A stretch of DNA of 64,000 bases from Chitiniphilus eburneus (lineage in GTDB: Bacteria; Pseudomonadota; Gammaproteobacteria; Burkholderiales; Chitinibacteraceae): assembly GCF_005048205.1 (NCBI RefSeq), contig NZ_SUMF01000007.1, forward strand, positions 62,001 to 126,000, given 5' to 3'. Below the pieces are notes generated by a model, which saw only the letters and a list, made by a program, of their open reading frames with translations, was not told where the DNA came from and did no database searches. This document shows positions 53,163-63,063 of this stretch, one piece after another. How positions within the stretch are numbered: the stretch's first letter is position 1; the number at the start of each line of letters is the position of its first letter. The position numbers and the translations under genes are program-made.

Positions 53163-54908
53163 GTGAAACGACACCGACTAGGCAGCGTGCTCGCCCTTTC
53201 TTTCGCCGCCACCGCCGTGGTGGTGGCTGCCACGGTGTCATTGCTGCTGGGTGAAATGGCCAGCGATCACAGCCGGCGCCGCATCGCCCAAGAACTGGAA
53301 GAACTGGCCAGCCAGTTGCGCGATCGCCTGGATTCCGGCCTGGGCGAACGCCTGCACGACATGCAGTTGATCGCCGCCATGGAACGTGCCGGCGAGCCTT
53401 CGCCGCGGCGCGGTGCCGAACGCTTTGTACTGGAAAGCCTGAAGACGTCGTTTTCGCAATATGCGTGGATCGGCTTTGCCGATATCGACGGCCAGGTGCT
53501 GCATGCAACGGGGGGAATGCTGGAAGGCGTGAATGTCAGCGAGCGCCCCTGGTACCAGGGCGGGCTGCAAGGCCCGTTCGTGGGTGACGTGCACGAGGCC
53601 AAGCTGCTGGCCAAACTGCTGCCCGCCCCCGCCAGCGGGGAGCCGCTGCGTTTCGTCGATGTGGCCGCACCCGTGATCGGCCCCGACGGCACCGTGGAGG
53701 GCGTGCTGGGTGCGCACCTGTCCTGGGAATGGGCACACCACGTCGTCCAAAGCACCTTCCGCATCGCAGGCAAGACCCGCGGAATGGAAACCTTCATTCT
53801 CAGCCGCGACGGCAAGGTATTGCTGGCGCCGCCGGGCAAGGAAAAGGAAACCATGCCCGATCTGGGCGGTGCGTCGTCGCGAATCGCGCGCTGGTCCGAC
53901 GGCCACCCCTATCTCACCGCGACCAGCGTTTCCACCGGCTTCGGCAACGACTATCACGGCCTGGGATGGCAGGTAGTGGTGCGACAACCGGTGGAGGCAG
54001 CGTTCCAGCCGATCCGCCAGTTGCAGTGGGCCATCCTGCTGGGCGGCGCCGTTGCGGCGCTGATCTTCGCGGTATTGGGCATGTGGCTGGCACGCGTGCT
54101 GGCAAAGCCGTTGCTGGAACTGGCCAGCGCGGCGGATCGCCTGCGGCATGGCGAGCACGATGTGCGGATTCCCGATGCCAACCAGTATCGCGAGGCGGCC
54201 CGGCTGTCGGCGTCGTTGCGGCACCTGGTGGCAAGCCTGACCAACAAGAGCGCCAAGCTGGCGGCGCTGAACGCATCGCTGGAGGAACAGGTGCACGATC
54301 GCACCGAAATGCTCGACCGCGCCAACCAGCACCTGCTGGGCACCTTGCAGGAACGCGAAATGCTGGTGCAGCGGCTGGAGGAACTGGCCAATACCGACAG
54401 CCTGACCGGCCTGCTCAATCGCCGCGCCTTCTTCGAGCGCGCCGATCAGGAACGGCGCCATGCCGAGCGCGGCGGTACATCGCTGGCGGCCATCGCGCTC
54501 GACATCGATTTCTTCAAGCGAGTGAACGATCAACACGGACACGCGGTGGGCGATCAGGTGTTGCAGGCACTGGCCCGCACCTGCCATCTCACCTTGCGCG
54601 AGGTGGATCTGATCGCCCGTTTCGGCGGCGAGGAGTTCATCCTGCTGCTGCCCGACGCCTCCCTGGCCGACGGCATCCGGGTTGCGGAACGCCTGCGCCA
54701 GGCCATCGCCGCGCTGCGAATTCCCTTGCCCGACACGATGCTGGGCATCACGGTCAGCCTGGGCGTGGCGGTGCATCGCCATGGGCTGGCGCTGGACGCA
54801 CTGCTCACCCAGGCGGACCACGCACTCTATGCCGCCAAGCGCAATGGCCGCAATCGGGTGGAATATCTGCCGGAAGAGATGGCGGGGCAGGACGCCGCGT
54901 CGGGCTAG
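53163..54908 (+). CDS. Membrane diguanylate cyclase with dCache-type sensor
   Basis: Makes cyclic di-GMP. From the GTG at 53163 it has 581 residues. TM1 (LGSVLALSFAATAVVVAATV) is followed by a periplasmic sensor (about 40-285, with SERPWYQGG, typical of Cache domains), TM2 (AILLGGAVAALIFAVLGMWL) and a HAMP-like linker (LAKPLLELASAADRLRHGEHDVRI). A coiled coil leads to GGDEF at about 405-570, with active-site RFGGEEF and an RxxD inhibitory site five residues before it (REVD). A frame upstream to ATG 53085 exists, but TATACT at 53111-53116 looks like a -10 and favours the GTG. The stop TAG is shared with the border of a palindromic element. Confidence 0.9.
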   Translation: MKRHRLGSVLALSFAATAVVVAATVSLLLGEMASDHSRRRIAQELEELASQLRDRLDSGLGERLHDMQLIAAMERAGEPSPRRGAERFVLESLKTSFSQYAWIGFADIDGQVLHATGGMLEGVNVSERPWYQGGLQGPFVGDVHEAKLLAKLLPAPASGEPLRFVDVAAPVIGPDGTVEGVLGAHLSWEWAHHVVQSTFRIAGKTRGMETFILSRDGKVLLAPPGKEKETMPDLGGASSRIARWSDGHPYLTATSVSTGFGNDYHGLGWQVVVRQPVEAAFQPIRQLQWAILLGGAVAALIFAVLGMWLARVLAKPLLELASAADRLRHGEHDVRIPDANQYREAARLSASLRHLVASLTNKSAKLAALNASLEEQVHDRTEMLDRANQHLLGTLQEREMLVQRLEELANTDSLTGLLNRRAFFERADQERRHAERGGTSLAAIALDIDFFKRVNDQHGHAVGDQVLQALARTCHLTLREVDLIARFGGEEFILLLPDASLADGIRVAERLRQAIAALRIPLPDTMLGITVSLGVAVHRHGLALDALLTQADHALYAAKRNGRNRVEYLPEEMAGQDAASG

Positions 54909-55075
54909 GGCGCGTCATCCAATGTTTCACGACAGCGTTCGGTGCAGTTCGGGATGCCGCGCAAGGAGGTGGACGCGCCGCGGTATGGATACCGCAAGCG
55001 GCCGGCGACGCCGCGCGGCGCCCGAAATGCACCGAACCCACAGCGCTGCCGCGAAACATTGGATGACACGCCCTA
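54906..55075. mobile_element. TA-flanked palindromic element, type B (MITE-like)
   Basis: 32 nt arms (54906-54937 and 55044-55075) pair with three mismatches, each ending TA-GGGCG outward-in. Pairing resumes further inside (TTCGGTGCAGTTCGGG with CCCGAAATGCACCGAA after a small indel), and a 6 bp hairpin GCGGTA-tgga-TACCGC sits centrally. There is no coding potential. Its left TA plus G makes the stop codon of the diguanylate cyclase gene. The flanking TA on both sides fits TA target duplication. Confidence 0.75.
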
Positions 55076-55101
55076 AGGCGAATCGGCGTTCAAGCACGGG
55101 G
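55074..55101. repeat. Solo type A end abutting the type B element
   Basis: Starting at the same TA that closes the type B element, 28 nt match the terminal repeat of the 10.4 kb type A element at 21 positions (TAAGGCGAATCGGCGTTCAA here). No matching opposite end lies before hslO at 55174, so it is a fragment or a diverged nested copy. Confidence 0.5.
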
Positions 55102-55173
55102 TGAATCGGCCCGTGGCTCGGCGAAGATACGCGGGCACGACGTCGCTTTCCGCTGCGCATGCCGCGCCCCCGG

Positions 55174-56040
55174 TCAATGCACCTGCGGCCCCGCCGATCC
55201 GGTGCCGTGGCCACTGAACAACTGCGCCACGTCCACCGGGTCGAAGTGATACGGCTTGCCGCAGAACTCGCAGGTCACGTCGATCTCGCCCTTTTCCGCG
55301 AGCACCTGGTCCACCTCGTGCTGGCCCACCATCTTCAGCATGCTGCCCACCCGCTCGCGCGAGCAGGTGCAGGCGAAACGCGGTGCCACGGGGTCGAACA
55401 CGCGCACCTGCTCTTGGTGGAACAGCCGGTAGAGCGTTTCGCGCACCGGCAGGTCGAGCAGTTCGTCGGCGGTGATCGTTTCCGACAGCTTCTGCACCCG
55501 CTCCCAGGCATCCGGATCGCCCAGGCCGGCCGGCATTTTCTGCACCAGCAGGCCCGCCGCGCGCTCACCCCGGCTGCTCAGCCATAGGCGGGTTTCCAGT
55601 TGCTCCGAGCGTTCCATGTAGTGCTCGATGATCTCGGCCACGCTCTGGCCCGGCTCGAAGCCGACGATCCCCTGGTAGGTTTCACCGTCGGTGGGTTCGA
55701 GCGTGATGGCGAAACGTCCGCGCCCCAGCAGTTCGGCCAGCGACACGTCAGGCACCTCTCCTTCCCAGCGCGCGGTGGCGCGCAGCGTCGTTTCGCTGGT
55801 GCACTCCACCACGATCAGCTTGACCGCGCCAGTACCGTGCAGCTGCATGATCAGCGTACCGTCGAATTTCAGCGTGGCCGACAGCAGCGTGGCGGCGGCC
55901 AGCAGTTCGCCGATCAGCGTCCGCAGCACCGGCGGGTAATCCTGGCGCGCCAGCACTTCCTTGAAAGTGGCATCCAGTTGCACGATCTCGCCGCGTACCG
56001 GCGCATCGTCGAAAAGAAATCGTTCCAGGGTATCGGTCAT
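55174..56040 (-). CDS. hslO: Redox-regulated chaperone Hsp33
   Basis: Hsp33 is a cytosolic holdase switched on by oxidation of its zinc-bound cysteines. The 288-residue protein starts MTDTLERFLFDDAPVRGEIVQLDATF, has the core FDGTLIMQLHGTGAVKLIVVEC, and ends with the redox switch CTCS at about 236 and CEFC about 30 residues later. Four Cys ligands are intact. It lies 61 nt after the YhcH-family gene and may share its transcript with the proteasome-homologue genes, which would group protein-quality functions. Confidence 0.97.
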   Translation of the reverse strand: MTDTLERFLFDDAPVRGEIVQLDATFKEVLARQDYPPVLRTLIGELLAAATLLSATLKFDGTLIMQLHGTGAVKLIVVECTSETTLRATARWEGEVPDVSLAELLGRGRFAITLEPTDGETYQGIVGFEPGQSVAEIIEHYMERSEQLETRLWLSSRGERAAGLLVQKMPAGLGDPDAWERVQKLSETITADELLDLPVRETLYRLFHQEQVRVFDPVAPRFACTCSRERVGSMLKMVGQHEVDQVLAEKGEIDVTCEFCGKPYHFDPVDVAQLFSGHGTGSAGPQVH

Positions 56041-56101
56041 GTATCGGGTTCCATGTCGGGCGGGATCGCCGGGCGATCCGCAGGCAGGTGTGGCGCGGCG
56101 C

Positions 56102-57150
<1,049 letters not shown>

Positions 57151-57201
57151 CGGGTTTCCTTGCTTTGAAAGATGATGATGCGGGCCGCCGGGCCCGACGG
57201 C

Positions 57202-57693
57202 TCAACGACGTTCGTCCTCGATCAGCGCCACCAGCCGCGCCAGCGCATGGCGCACCGTGGCGGCACGCACCGCAGCGCGGTCGCCACCGAACTGCTGCCG
57301 CTCGGTGACGATGCCAGTGGGCGTGGCCCAGGCGAACCACACCGTGCCGACGGGCTTGTCGGCGCTGCCGCCATCCGGCCCGGCCACGCCGGATACCGCT
57401 ACCGCGTATTGCGCGCCGGCACGCTCGCAGGCGCCCTGCGCCATCGCCGCCGCCACCGGCTCGCTGACCGCGCCCAACCCCTGGATAAAGACGGGCGGTA
57501 CGTCCAGCATGTCGATCTTGGCGAGGTTGGCGTAGGTGACAAAGCCGCGCTCGAACCACGCCGAGCTGCCGGGCACGTCGGTGATCGCACCGGCAATCAG
57601 GCCGCCAGTGCATGACTCCGCCGTGGTCACGGTGGCGCCGCGCGCCGCGAGCAGGCAGCCCAGTTCGGCCGCCAGGGCAAAGGTATCGTGCAT
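57202..57693 (-). CDS. pncC: Nicotinamide-nucleotide amidohydrolase (CinA C-terminal domain)
   Basis: PncC deamidates nicotinamide mononucleotide to nicotinic acid mononucleotide in pyridine salvage. The 163-residue stand-alone CinA-C domain shows TVTTAESCTGGLIAGAITDVPGSSAWFERGFVTYAN and VAVSGVAGPDGGSADKPVGTVWFAWA, all typical. The start overlaps the orn stop (TGATG), so it is coupled to orn. The N-terminal CinA domain is absent, as in YgaD of E. coli. Confidence 0.96.
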   Translation of the reverse strand: MHDTFALAAELGCLLAARGATVTTAESCTGGLIAGAITDVPGSSAWFERGFVTYANLAKIDMLDVPPVFIQGLGAVSEPVAAAMAQGACERAGAQYAVAVSGVAGPDGGSADKPVGTVWFAWATPTGIVTERQQFGGDRAAVRAATVRHALARLVALIEDERR

Positions 57694-58262
57694 CAGTCGA
57701 TCGGCATCTGCGCGCTGGGCACCTTCAGGAAGTGCTCGCGGTAGAACTTGAGTTCGTCGATGGATTCGTGGATATCGGCCAGCGCGGTGTGCTTGCCCTG
57801 CTTCTTGAACATCTTGTGCACTTCGGGCCGCCAGCGACGGCACAGTTCCTTGAGCGTCGAGACATCCAGGTTGCGGTAGTGGAACCAGGTTTCCAGCTCT
57901 GGCATCCAGCGCACCATGAAGCGCCGATCCTGGCAGATGGAGTTGCCGCACATCGGGCTGGCGTTCTTGGGAACGTATTGCTCCAGGAAGGCCAGGGCCT
58001 GCGTCGTCACCGCCGCCTCGTCCAGCGTTGATTGCTTCACCCGGTCGATCAGGCCGGAGCGGCCATGGGTGCCCTTGTTCCAGTCGTCCATGCCGTCGAG
58101 AACCTCGTCCGGCTGGTGTACGGCCCAGACCGGGCTTTCCGCAACGATATTGAGGTGGGTATCGGTAATGACGATGGCCAGTTCGATGATGCGATCCTGC
58201 TGCGGGTCGAGCCCGGTCATTTCCATGTCGAGCCAGATCAGGTGGTTTTGGTCTTGCGGCAT
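57693..58262 (-). CDS. orn: Oligoribonuclease
   Basis: Orn degrades 2-5 nt RNAs and pGpG to mononucleotides and is needed to finish cyclic di-GMP turnover. The 189-residue DEDDh exonuclease shows [27 protein letters not shown] (Asp/Glu pair), [11 protein letters not shown] (Asp), and [14 protein letters not shown]-like [18 protein letters not shown] (His/Asp). I use [15 protein letters not shown] as the start. It is divergent from the M48 protease gene, an arrangement with rsgA nearby that is common in Betaproteobacteria. Confidence 0.97.
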   Translation of the reverse strand: MPQDQNHLIWLDMEMTGLDPQQDRIIELAIVITDTHLNIVAESPVWAVHQPDEVLDGMDDWNKGTHGRSGLIDRVKQSTLDEAAVTTQALAFLEQYVPKNASPMCGNSICQDRRFMVRWMPELETWFHYRNLDVSTLKELCRRWRPEVHKMFKKQGKHTALADIHESIDELKFYREHFLKVPSAQMPID

Positions 58263-58400
58263 GCTGGCCTCAGATTGAATGCGAAAGCGCCATTCTAGCA
58301 TCGGCGCCCGCGCGCTCAGCGGCAGCAGCGGACACGGAGCGCCGCCCGCGCTGTGCCATAATCGCCCCTTTCCCCGTAAGCTGCCGTTCCCGAGCACCTC

Positions 58401-59648
58401 ATGACCGCCCACCAGTTTTCCGCCCTGTTCGTCTTCGCCCTCTTCGCCAGCGTGCTGCTGCAACTGTGGCTGGCCCAGCGCCACGCCAACCACGTGCGCC
58501 GCCATCGCCAGGCCGTGCCGGCGGAATTCGCCGAATCGATCACCCTGGCCAGCCACCAGCGCGCGGCCGACTACACGGCAGCCAAGGTGAAGTTCGGCAT
58601 GATCGTCACCGTGTTCGAAGCCATCGTGCTGGCTGGCTTCACGCTCGGCGGCGGGATCGAATGGCTGATGGATGTGGCACAAGACTGGTTCGGGCCGGGC
58701 ATCCTGTCCGGTGTGGCGATGATCGCGCTGCTGGGCCTCGTCAACGCCGCGCTGTCGCTGCCGTTCTCGTGGCATTCCACGTTCGGCATCGAAGCGCGCT
58801 TCGGCTTCAACCAGACCACCCCCCGCCTGTTCCTGGCCGATCTCGCCAAGAGCGCGCTGCTGGCCGCCGTGCTGGGCCTGCCGCTGGTGGCCGGCGTGCT
58901 GTGGCTGATGACGCGGATGGGCGATGCGTGGTGGCTGTGGGTATGGGCCGCCTGGGTGGCGTTCACCTTCGTCATGATGTGGATCTTCCCCACCTGGATC
59001 GCGCCGCTGTTCAACAAGTTCGAGCCGCTGCCGGACGAAGCCCTGCGCAGCCGCATCGAATCGCTACTGTCGCGCTGCGGCTTCAAGGCCGCCGGCATCT
59101 TCATGATGGATGGCTCCAAGCGCTCCAGTCACGGCAACGCCTACTTCACCGGATTCGGCAAGACCAAGCGCATCGTGTTCTTCGATACCCTGCTCAAGCA
59201 GTTGAGCGGCGACGAGATCGAAGCCGTACTGGCCCACGAATTGGGCCACTTCAAGCGCCGCCACATCATGCAGCGCATGATCTGGACCTTCGCGCTGATG
59301 CTGGGTCTGCTGTGGCTGCTGGCGCAATTGATGCACGAGCCGTGGTTCTACCAGGGCCTGGGCGTGCAGAGCGCCAATACCGCCACCGCGTTGACGCTGT
59401 TCTTCCTGGTACTGCCGGTATTCACCTTCCTGTTCGGGCCGCTGGGCTCGTGGCTGTCGCGCAAGCACGAGTACGAGGCGGATGCCTTCGCGGCGGCCGA
59501 AACGCGCGCCGGCGACCTGATCGCCGCGTTGGTGAAGCTGTATCGCGACAACGCGGCCACGCTGACACCCGACCCACTGCATAGCGTGTTCTATGACAGC
59601 CATCCGCCCGCCGCACTGCGTATCGCGGCGCTGAAAAGGCAGATGTAA
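58401..59648 (+). CDS. M48 family membrane metalloprotease (Ste24/CAAX protease 1-like)
   Basis: A 415-residue inner-membrane zinc protease with an N-terminal CAAX/Ste24 region and about seven hydrophobic helices. The zinc site [18 protein letters not shown] (HExxH near residue 277) and a downstream Glu ligand in [11 protein letters not shown] are intact. [18 protein letters not shown] and [20 protein letters not shown] are family signatures. Substrates in bacteria are unknown, since there is no prenylation here. It reads toward phhB and rsgA and may be cotranscribed with them. Confidence 0.93.
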   Translation: MTAHQFSALFVFALFASVLLQLWLAQRHANHVRRHRQAVPAEFAESITLASHQRAADYTAAKVKFGMIVTVFEAIVLAGFTLGGGIEWLMDVAQDWFGPGILSGVAMIALLGLVNAALSLPFSWHSTFGIEARFGFNQTTPRLFLADLAKSALLAAVLGLPLVAGVLWLMTRMGDAWWLWVWAAWVAFTFVMMWIFPTWIAPLFNKFEPLPDEALRSRIESLLSRCGFKAAGIFMMDGSKRSSHGNAYFTGFGKTKRIVFFDTLLKQLSGDEIEAVLAHELGHFKRRHIMQRMIWTFALMLGLLWLLAQLMHEPWFYQGLGVQSANTATALTLFFLVLPVFTFLFGPLGSWLSRKHEYEADAFAAAETRAGDLIAALVKLYRDNAATLTPDPLHSVFYDSHPPAALRIAALKRQM

Positions 59649-59750
59649 CGAAGCCGGCCCGGCGAGCGGCGCTACAGGTGATAACGAATGGCTTGCGTTT
59701 AAATGGCGATTCGCCATAGAACGGGACATCTCCTCACTGGAAGCGCTGTC

Positions 59751-60065
59751 ATGTCACTCGCCGATGAAAGCTGCCAAACCGACGCCGCCGCCCTCTCCAC
59801 CGTGGAGGCGGAAATGCTGCTCACCGATGTGGACGATTGGCTCACCGCACAGAAAACACTGGAAAAGACTTTCCGCTTCAAGAACTTCCACGAGACCATG
59901 GCCTTCGTCAACGCGGTATCGTGGATCGCCCACCGGCAGGATCATCACCCCGACCTGGAAGTCAGCTACAGCCGCTGCAAGGTATCGTGGAGTACCCATT
60001 CGGCCGGTGGCCTGACACGCAACGATTTCATCTGCGCAGCACGCGTGGATGCCCTGCAAAGCTGA
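59751..60065 (+). CDS. phhB: 4a-hydroxytetrahydrobiopterin dehydratase
   Basis: Pterin-4a-carbinolamine dehydratase (PCD/DCoH), which regenerates the cofactor of phenylalanine hydroxylase. The 104-residue protein has FRFKNFHETMAFVNAVSWIAHRQDHHPDLEVSYSRCKVSWSTHSAGGLTRNDF, including the HHPD motif with the catalytic histidines. The start at 59751 (MSLADES) is preferred over 59703. No phhA is present in the window. It lies 13 nt before rsgA. Confidence 0.95.
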   Translation: MSLADESCQTDAAALSTVEAEMLLTDVDDWLTAQKTLEKTFRFKNFHETMAFVNAVSWIAHRQDHHPDLEVSYSRCKVSWSTHSAGGLTRNDFICAARVDALQS

Positions 60066-60078
60066 CCACCCGAGCTGA

Positions 60079-60969
60079 ATGAAGCCATCCGATCCCGTCA
60101 TTGCCACCATCGTCGCCAGCCACGGCCGCGCCTACATCATCGAACAGGCCGACGGTAGTCGGCTGACCGCCAGCGCGCGCGGCAAGAAAACCGACTACGC
60201 CTGTGGCGACCGGGTCCGGATCAAGGTCCTGAATGCCGAGCAGGCAGTGATCGAGGGGGTGGAGCCGCGCAGCACCCTGCTCTACCGCTCGGATCAATGG
60301 CGCGAGAAACTGATCGCCGCCAATGTCACGCAACTGGTGATCGTCGCCGCGCCGGTGCCCAGCTTCTCCGAAGAACTGATCGGCCGTTGCCTGATCGCCG
60401 CCGAGGCCGGCGGCATCGAGCCGCTGATCGTACTCAACAAGTGCGACCTGCTCGAAGCCGACGCCGCGCGGCGGAAGATGGCGTTCTGGCGCGGCCTGGG
60501 CTACCGCGTGCTGGAGTTGTCCGCCCAGGAACATATCGCGCCGCTGCTGCCCTACCTCGCCGGCCAGATCAGCGTGCTGGTGGGGCAATCGGGCATGGGC
60601 AAATCCACCATCACCAACGCACTGCTGCCCGACGCCCGCGCCCGGGTGAAGGAAATCTCCGTCGCGCTCGATTCCGGCAAGCACACCACCACCCACGCCA
60701 CGCTGTACCACCTGGATGCCCAGTCGCACCTGATCGATTCGCCGGGCCTGCAATCGTTCGGCCTGGCGCATGTCGCCGCCGAAGACCTGCCCGGCCTGAT
60801 GCCGGACCTGCGCGAACACCTGGGCGGCTGTCGCTTCCATAACTGCCGCCACCGCGCCGAACCTGGCTGCGCCCTGCGCGCCGCCGCCGAAACCGGCGCC
60901 ATCCGCGCCGACCGCATGGCGTTGCTGTACCGGTTGCAGGATGAACTGGCGGCGGCTGCGGCGTATTAG
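60079..60969 (+). CDS. rsgA: Ribosome small subunit GTPase RsgA
   Basis: A 296-residue circularly permuted GTPase that assists late 30S maturation. The N-terminal OB fold (IVASHGRAYIIE) is followed by the permuted G domain: NKCD (G4, near 120), then GQSGMGKST (G1, near 174) and DSPG (G3). The C-terminal zinc finger has GGCRFHNCRHRAEPGCAL (Cys-Cys-His-Cys). It ends in an Ala-rich tail. It follows phhB with 13 nt spacing. Confidence 0.97.
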   Translation: MKPSDPVIATIVASHGRAYIIEQADGSRLTASARGKKTDYACGDRVRIKVLNAEQAVIEGVEPRSTLLYRSDQWREKLIAANVTQLVIVAAPVPSFSEELIGRCLIAAEAGGIEPLIVLNKCDLLEADAARRKMAFWRGLGYRVLELSAQEHIAPLLPYLAGQISVLVGQSGMGKSTITNALLPDARARVKEISVALDSGKHTTTHATLYHLDAQSHLIDSPGLQSFGLAHVAAEDLPGLMPDLREHLGGCRFHNCRHRAEPGCALRAAAETGAIRADRMALLYRLQDELAAAAAY

Positions 60970-61412
60970 GCGCCTCATTGCTCACTGTGGTTCAAGATTT
61001 AGGGTCCCCCAATCGCTCCGAAATATGTGCCCTCAGCGGGCAGATGAACGCAGCGATAGCTGCCGGCGCTGCATCGGCAGCCGGTTCATCGCCGCTCGAT
61101 TCATTGCCATGCACCAAACCTCGGCGCGTTTGTATCCCTGGAAAATCCGTTTGCTCATCCTCCCCACCCATCGACCCATATCGGGAGCCCGGCGCTTCAA
61201 TTTAATTCCTCCAAATATATTCCGGGCCTAGCCGCGAATTGCGACTCACGATATAGTTGCGAACGTTTTTGAATGGATCACCATTCATGAACGTCTGCAT
61301 GTGATTTTTCATGCACATATCAATACAAGATGCTGTCAATGCGAGCCCGGGATCAGTGGGCCCGTTTTTTGGTAGCCATTTCAATACAAAATTGTTTGTC
61401 AGGGGGATTATC
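60970..61412. other. AT-richer intergenic region before a lipoprotein gene
   Basis: 443 nt without a credible gene. It begins with a 12 nt fragment, CTGTGGTTCAAG (60985-60996), that matches the arm of the 35.9 kb inverted repeat. From about 61200 the base composition falls well below that of the surroundings. Just before the lipoprotein start a weak CGGG/CCCG stem followed by T6 (61348-61370) resembles an attenuator. I see no clear promoter. Confidence 0.45.
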
Positions 61413-62252
61413 TTGAAAAAATTATTGGCATTGATCGCCACACTGAGTCTATTGGGCTGTGGTGGTGGTGGCGACGACGGGAGTGGCAGTGATGGGGGCT
61501 TCTCCGTCTCGACCAGCACCCGTTCGCTCAGTTTTTCCTACTACGCCGGCGAGGAAACATCCCCTCAGCTGATCGTGGTCACCGGCAACGGCACGCCCAG
61601 CAGTGATGTATATGTCGGTGGCGGCTGGGATGGCGACGGTCTGCGCACCGTCGAATACGACTTGGCGGGCAATGCCGCCTCGTTCTACGTCAAGCCCGAG
61701 GCCAACCTCGAACCCGGCACTCACAGCGGTACCATCGTCCTGCTGGCATGCAAGGACGCAAACTGTACATCCCACCACAACGGCTCGCCGATCAAGGTTC
61801 CGTATAGCATTGAAGTGCTCCCGGGGATTCAGACTTTGCCCGCGAGCCTGGAATTGGTCGGCGTGCTAGGCGATACGCTCCACGGGGAATTCGATATTAC
61901 CCTTCCCGCCGGGGCATACTTGGTTGGCGCTTGGGCTTATGGATACTTGCGCAATCTTCAGCAAAGCGGAAATCATTTTTCGGTAGATATTTACACAGGA
62001 AACAACGTTACATACGTGCAACTCCCAGGGGTATATGAAGATACCATCGAGATATCAGCCCGCACCATCGATGGTAAATTGCTCTCCAAGCTTTACAAAG
62101 TAAAATATGAGCTTACGCGCGCGCCCTTACAAGATAATTTCCCTATTGCCGACCCTGTCGCATCCAATGTGCAAAGTAGCGGCACACAGGTAGAAATCCC
62201 GCGCCGTACTGTTATCAAAAAGTGGATTGCGGCCGGAAGCAATTCGCAATAA
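61413..62252 (+). CDS. Predicted lipoprotein of unknown function
   Basis: A 279-residue protein. A TTG start (61413) has GGGGG 6 nt upstream. It is followed by a lipoprotein signal (MKKLLALIATLSLLGC) and a Gly/Asp/Ser linker (GGGGDDGSGSDGG). The body looks like two beta-sandwich domains (FSVSTSTRSLSFSYYAGEETSP, somewhat BACON-like, then IQTLPASLELVGVLGDTLHGEF). ATG starts further upstream would bury the lipobox. Codon use in the second half is distinctly AT-richer than in neighbouring genes, which suggests recent acquisition. I recognise no family. Confidence 0.75.
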   Translation: MKKLLALIATLSLLGCGGGGDDGSGSDGGFSVSTSTRSLSFSYYAGEETSPQLIVVTGNGTPSSDVYVGGGWDGDGLRTVEYDLAGNAASFYVKPEANLEPGTHSGTIVLLACKDANCTSHHNGSPIKVPYSIEVLPGIQTLPASLELVGVLGDTLHGEFDITLPAGAYLVGAWAYGYLRNLQQSGNHFSVDIYTGNNVTYVQLPGVYEDTIEISARTIDGKLLSKLYKVKYELTRAPLQDNFPIADPVASNVQSSGTQVEIPRRTVIKKWIAAGSNSQ

Positions 62253-62294
62253 AGCCCAAGCGGACTCCAACCGATAGTATTGTTTTTCCTGCTT

Positions 62295-62327
62295 AAAGAG
62301 CCGCCCATCATGGCGGTTCTTTTTTTA
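62295..62327 (+). terminator. Rho-independent terminator of the lipoprotein gene
   Basis: An 8 bp stem with one G-T pair (62298-62305 with 62312-62319, GAGCCGCC/GGCGGTTC, 6 nt loop) is followed by eight T residues. It lies 45 nt after the lipoprotein stop and ahead of the convergent EEP-fold gene. Confidence 0.88.
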
Positions 62328-62358
62328 TTTGCCACACCTATTACCGTGCCACAAAAAT

Positions 62359-63063
62359 TCACCCCGCAATATGCGCCACCAGCGGCAGGTGGTCGGAGGC
62401 GACGCGGGCCAGGCGGCTGCGGTGGGCCCACACCTTGACCAGCCGCTGACGCGGGTGAATCCAGATGCGGTCCAGCGAGAAGATGGGCTTGAGCGAAGGA
62501 AAGGTGCGTGGCGCCGGGGTTTTTTCGAAGCGCGTGGTCAGCCAGCGCAGCGGGCGGCCCCACATGAACCATTCGTTCAGGTCGCCCAGCAGCAGCACCG
62601 GCATGGCGTCGGTATCGAAGGTTTCCAGCAGTTTCTTTACCTGATCGCGCCGCTCGGCCGGGCGCAGTCCCAGATGCGTGGCCACCACGCGCAGCGGCTG
62701 GCCGTGGCAGTCGATATCGGCATCGAGCGCGCCGCGCGGTTCGCTACGGCCGAAACGCAGGTCGAGATAACGCACGGCGGTGACCGGGTAGCGGCTGAGC
62801 ACCGCGTTGCCATAGCGGCGCCCCGGTTTGTCGATGGTCGGCCCCGCCACCGCCACGTAGCCCGTGGTGTGCGCCAGTGCCGTCAGTACATCCGGGCGAC
62901 GGGTGTCGCCCAGCGGTACTTCCTGCAGGGCCACCACGTCGGCGCCGATTTCGTTCAGCACGTCAGCGATGCGCTGTGGTGCGAAGCGGCCGTCGCCGCC
63001 GATGGCGCTGTGGATGTTGTAGGTGGCGACGGTAAGCGGCCACGGTGAGGGGCGCCCCATCAT
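62359..63063 (-). CDS. Endonuclease/exonuclease/phosphatase family protein
   Basis: A 234-residue metal-dependent EEP-fold hydrolase: LTVATYNIHSAIGGDGRFAPQRIADVLNEIGADVVALQEV (catalytic Asn and Glu), VVATHLGLRPAERRDQV, PVLLLGDLNEW (Asp/Asn) and a final VASDHLPLVAHI (Asp-His). Substrate may be a phospholipid, a nucleic acid or another phosphodiester. The ATG overlaps the upstream PLD-VTT stop (ATGA), so the two are coupled; this pair recurs in Proteobacteria and suggests action on membrane phospholipids. Confidence 0.9.
   Translation of the reverse strand: MMGRPSPWPLTVATYNIHSAIGGDGRFAPQRIADVLNEIGADVVALQEVPLGDTRRPDVLTALAHTTGYVAVAGPTIDKPGRRYGNAVLSRYPVTAVRYLDLRFGRSEPRGALDADIDCHGQPLRVVATHLGLRPAERRDQVKKLLETFDTDAMPVLLLGDLNEWFMWGRPLRWLTTRFEKTPAPRTFPSLKPIFSLDRIWIHPRQRLVKVWAHRSRLARVASDHLPLVAHIAG

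Noticed and set aside
57693-58775. Longer orn reading frame (360 codons)
   Set aside because: The upstream half is antisense to the M48 protease gene. Orn is complete from MPQDQNHL at 58262.
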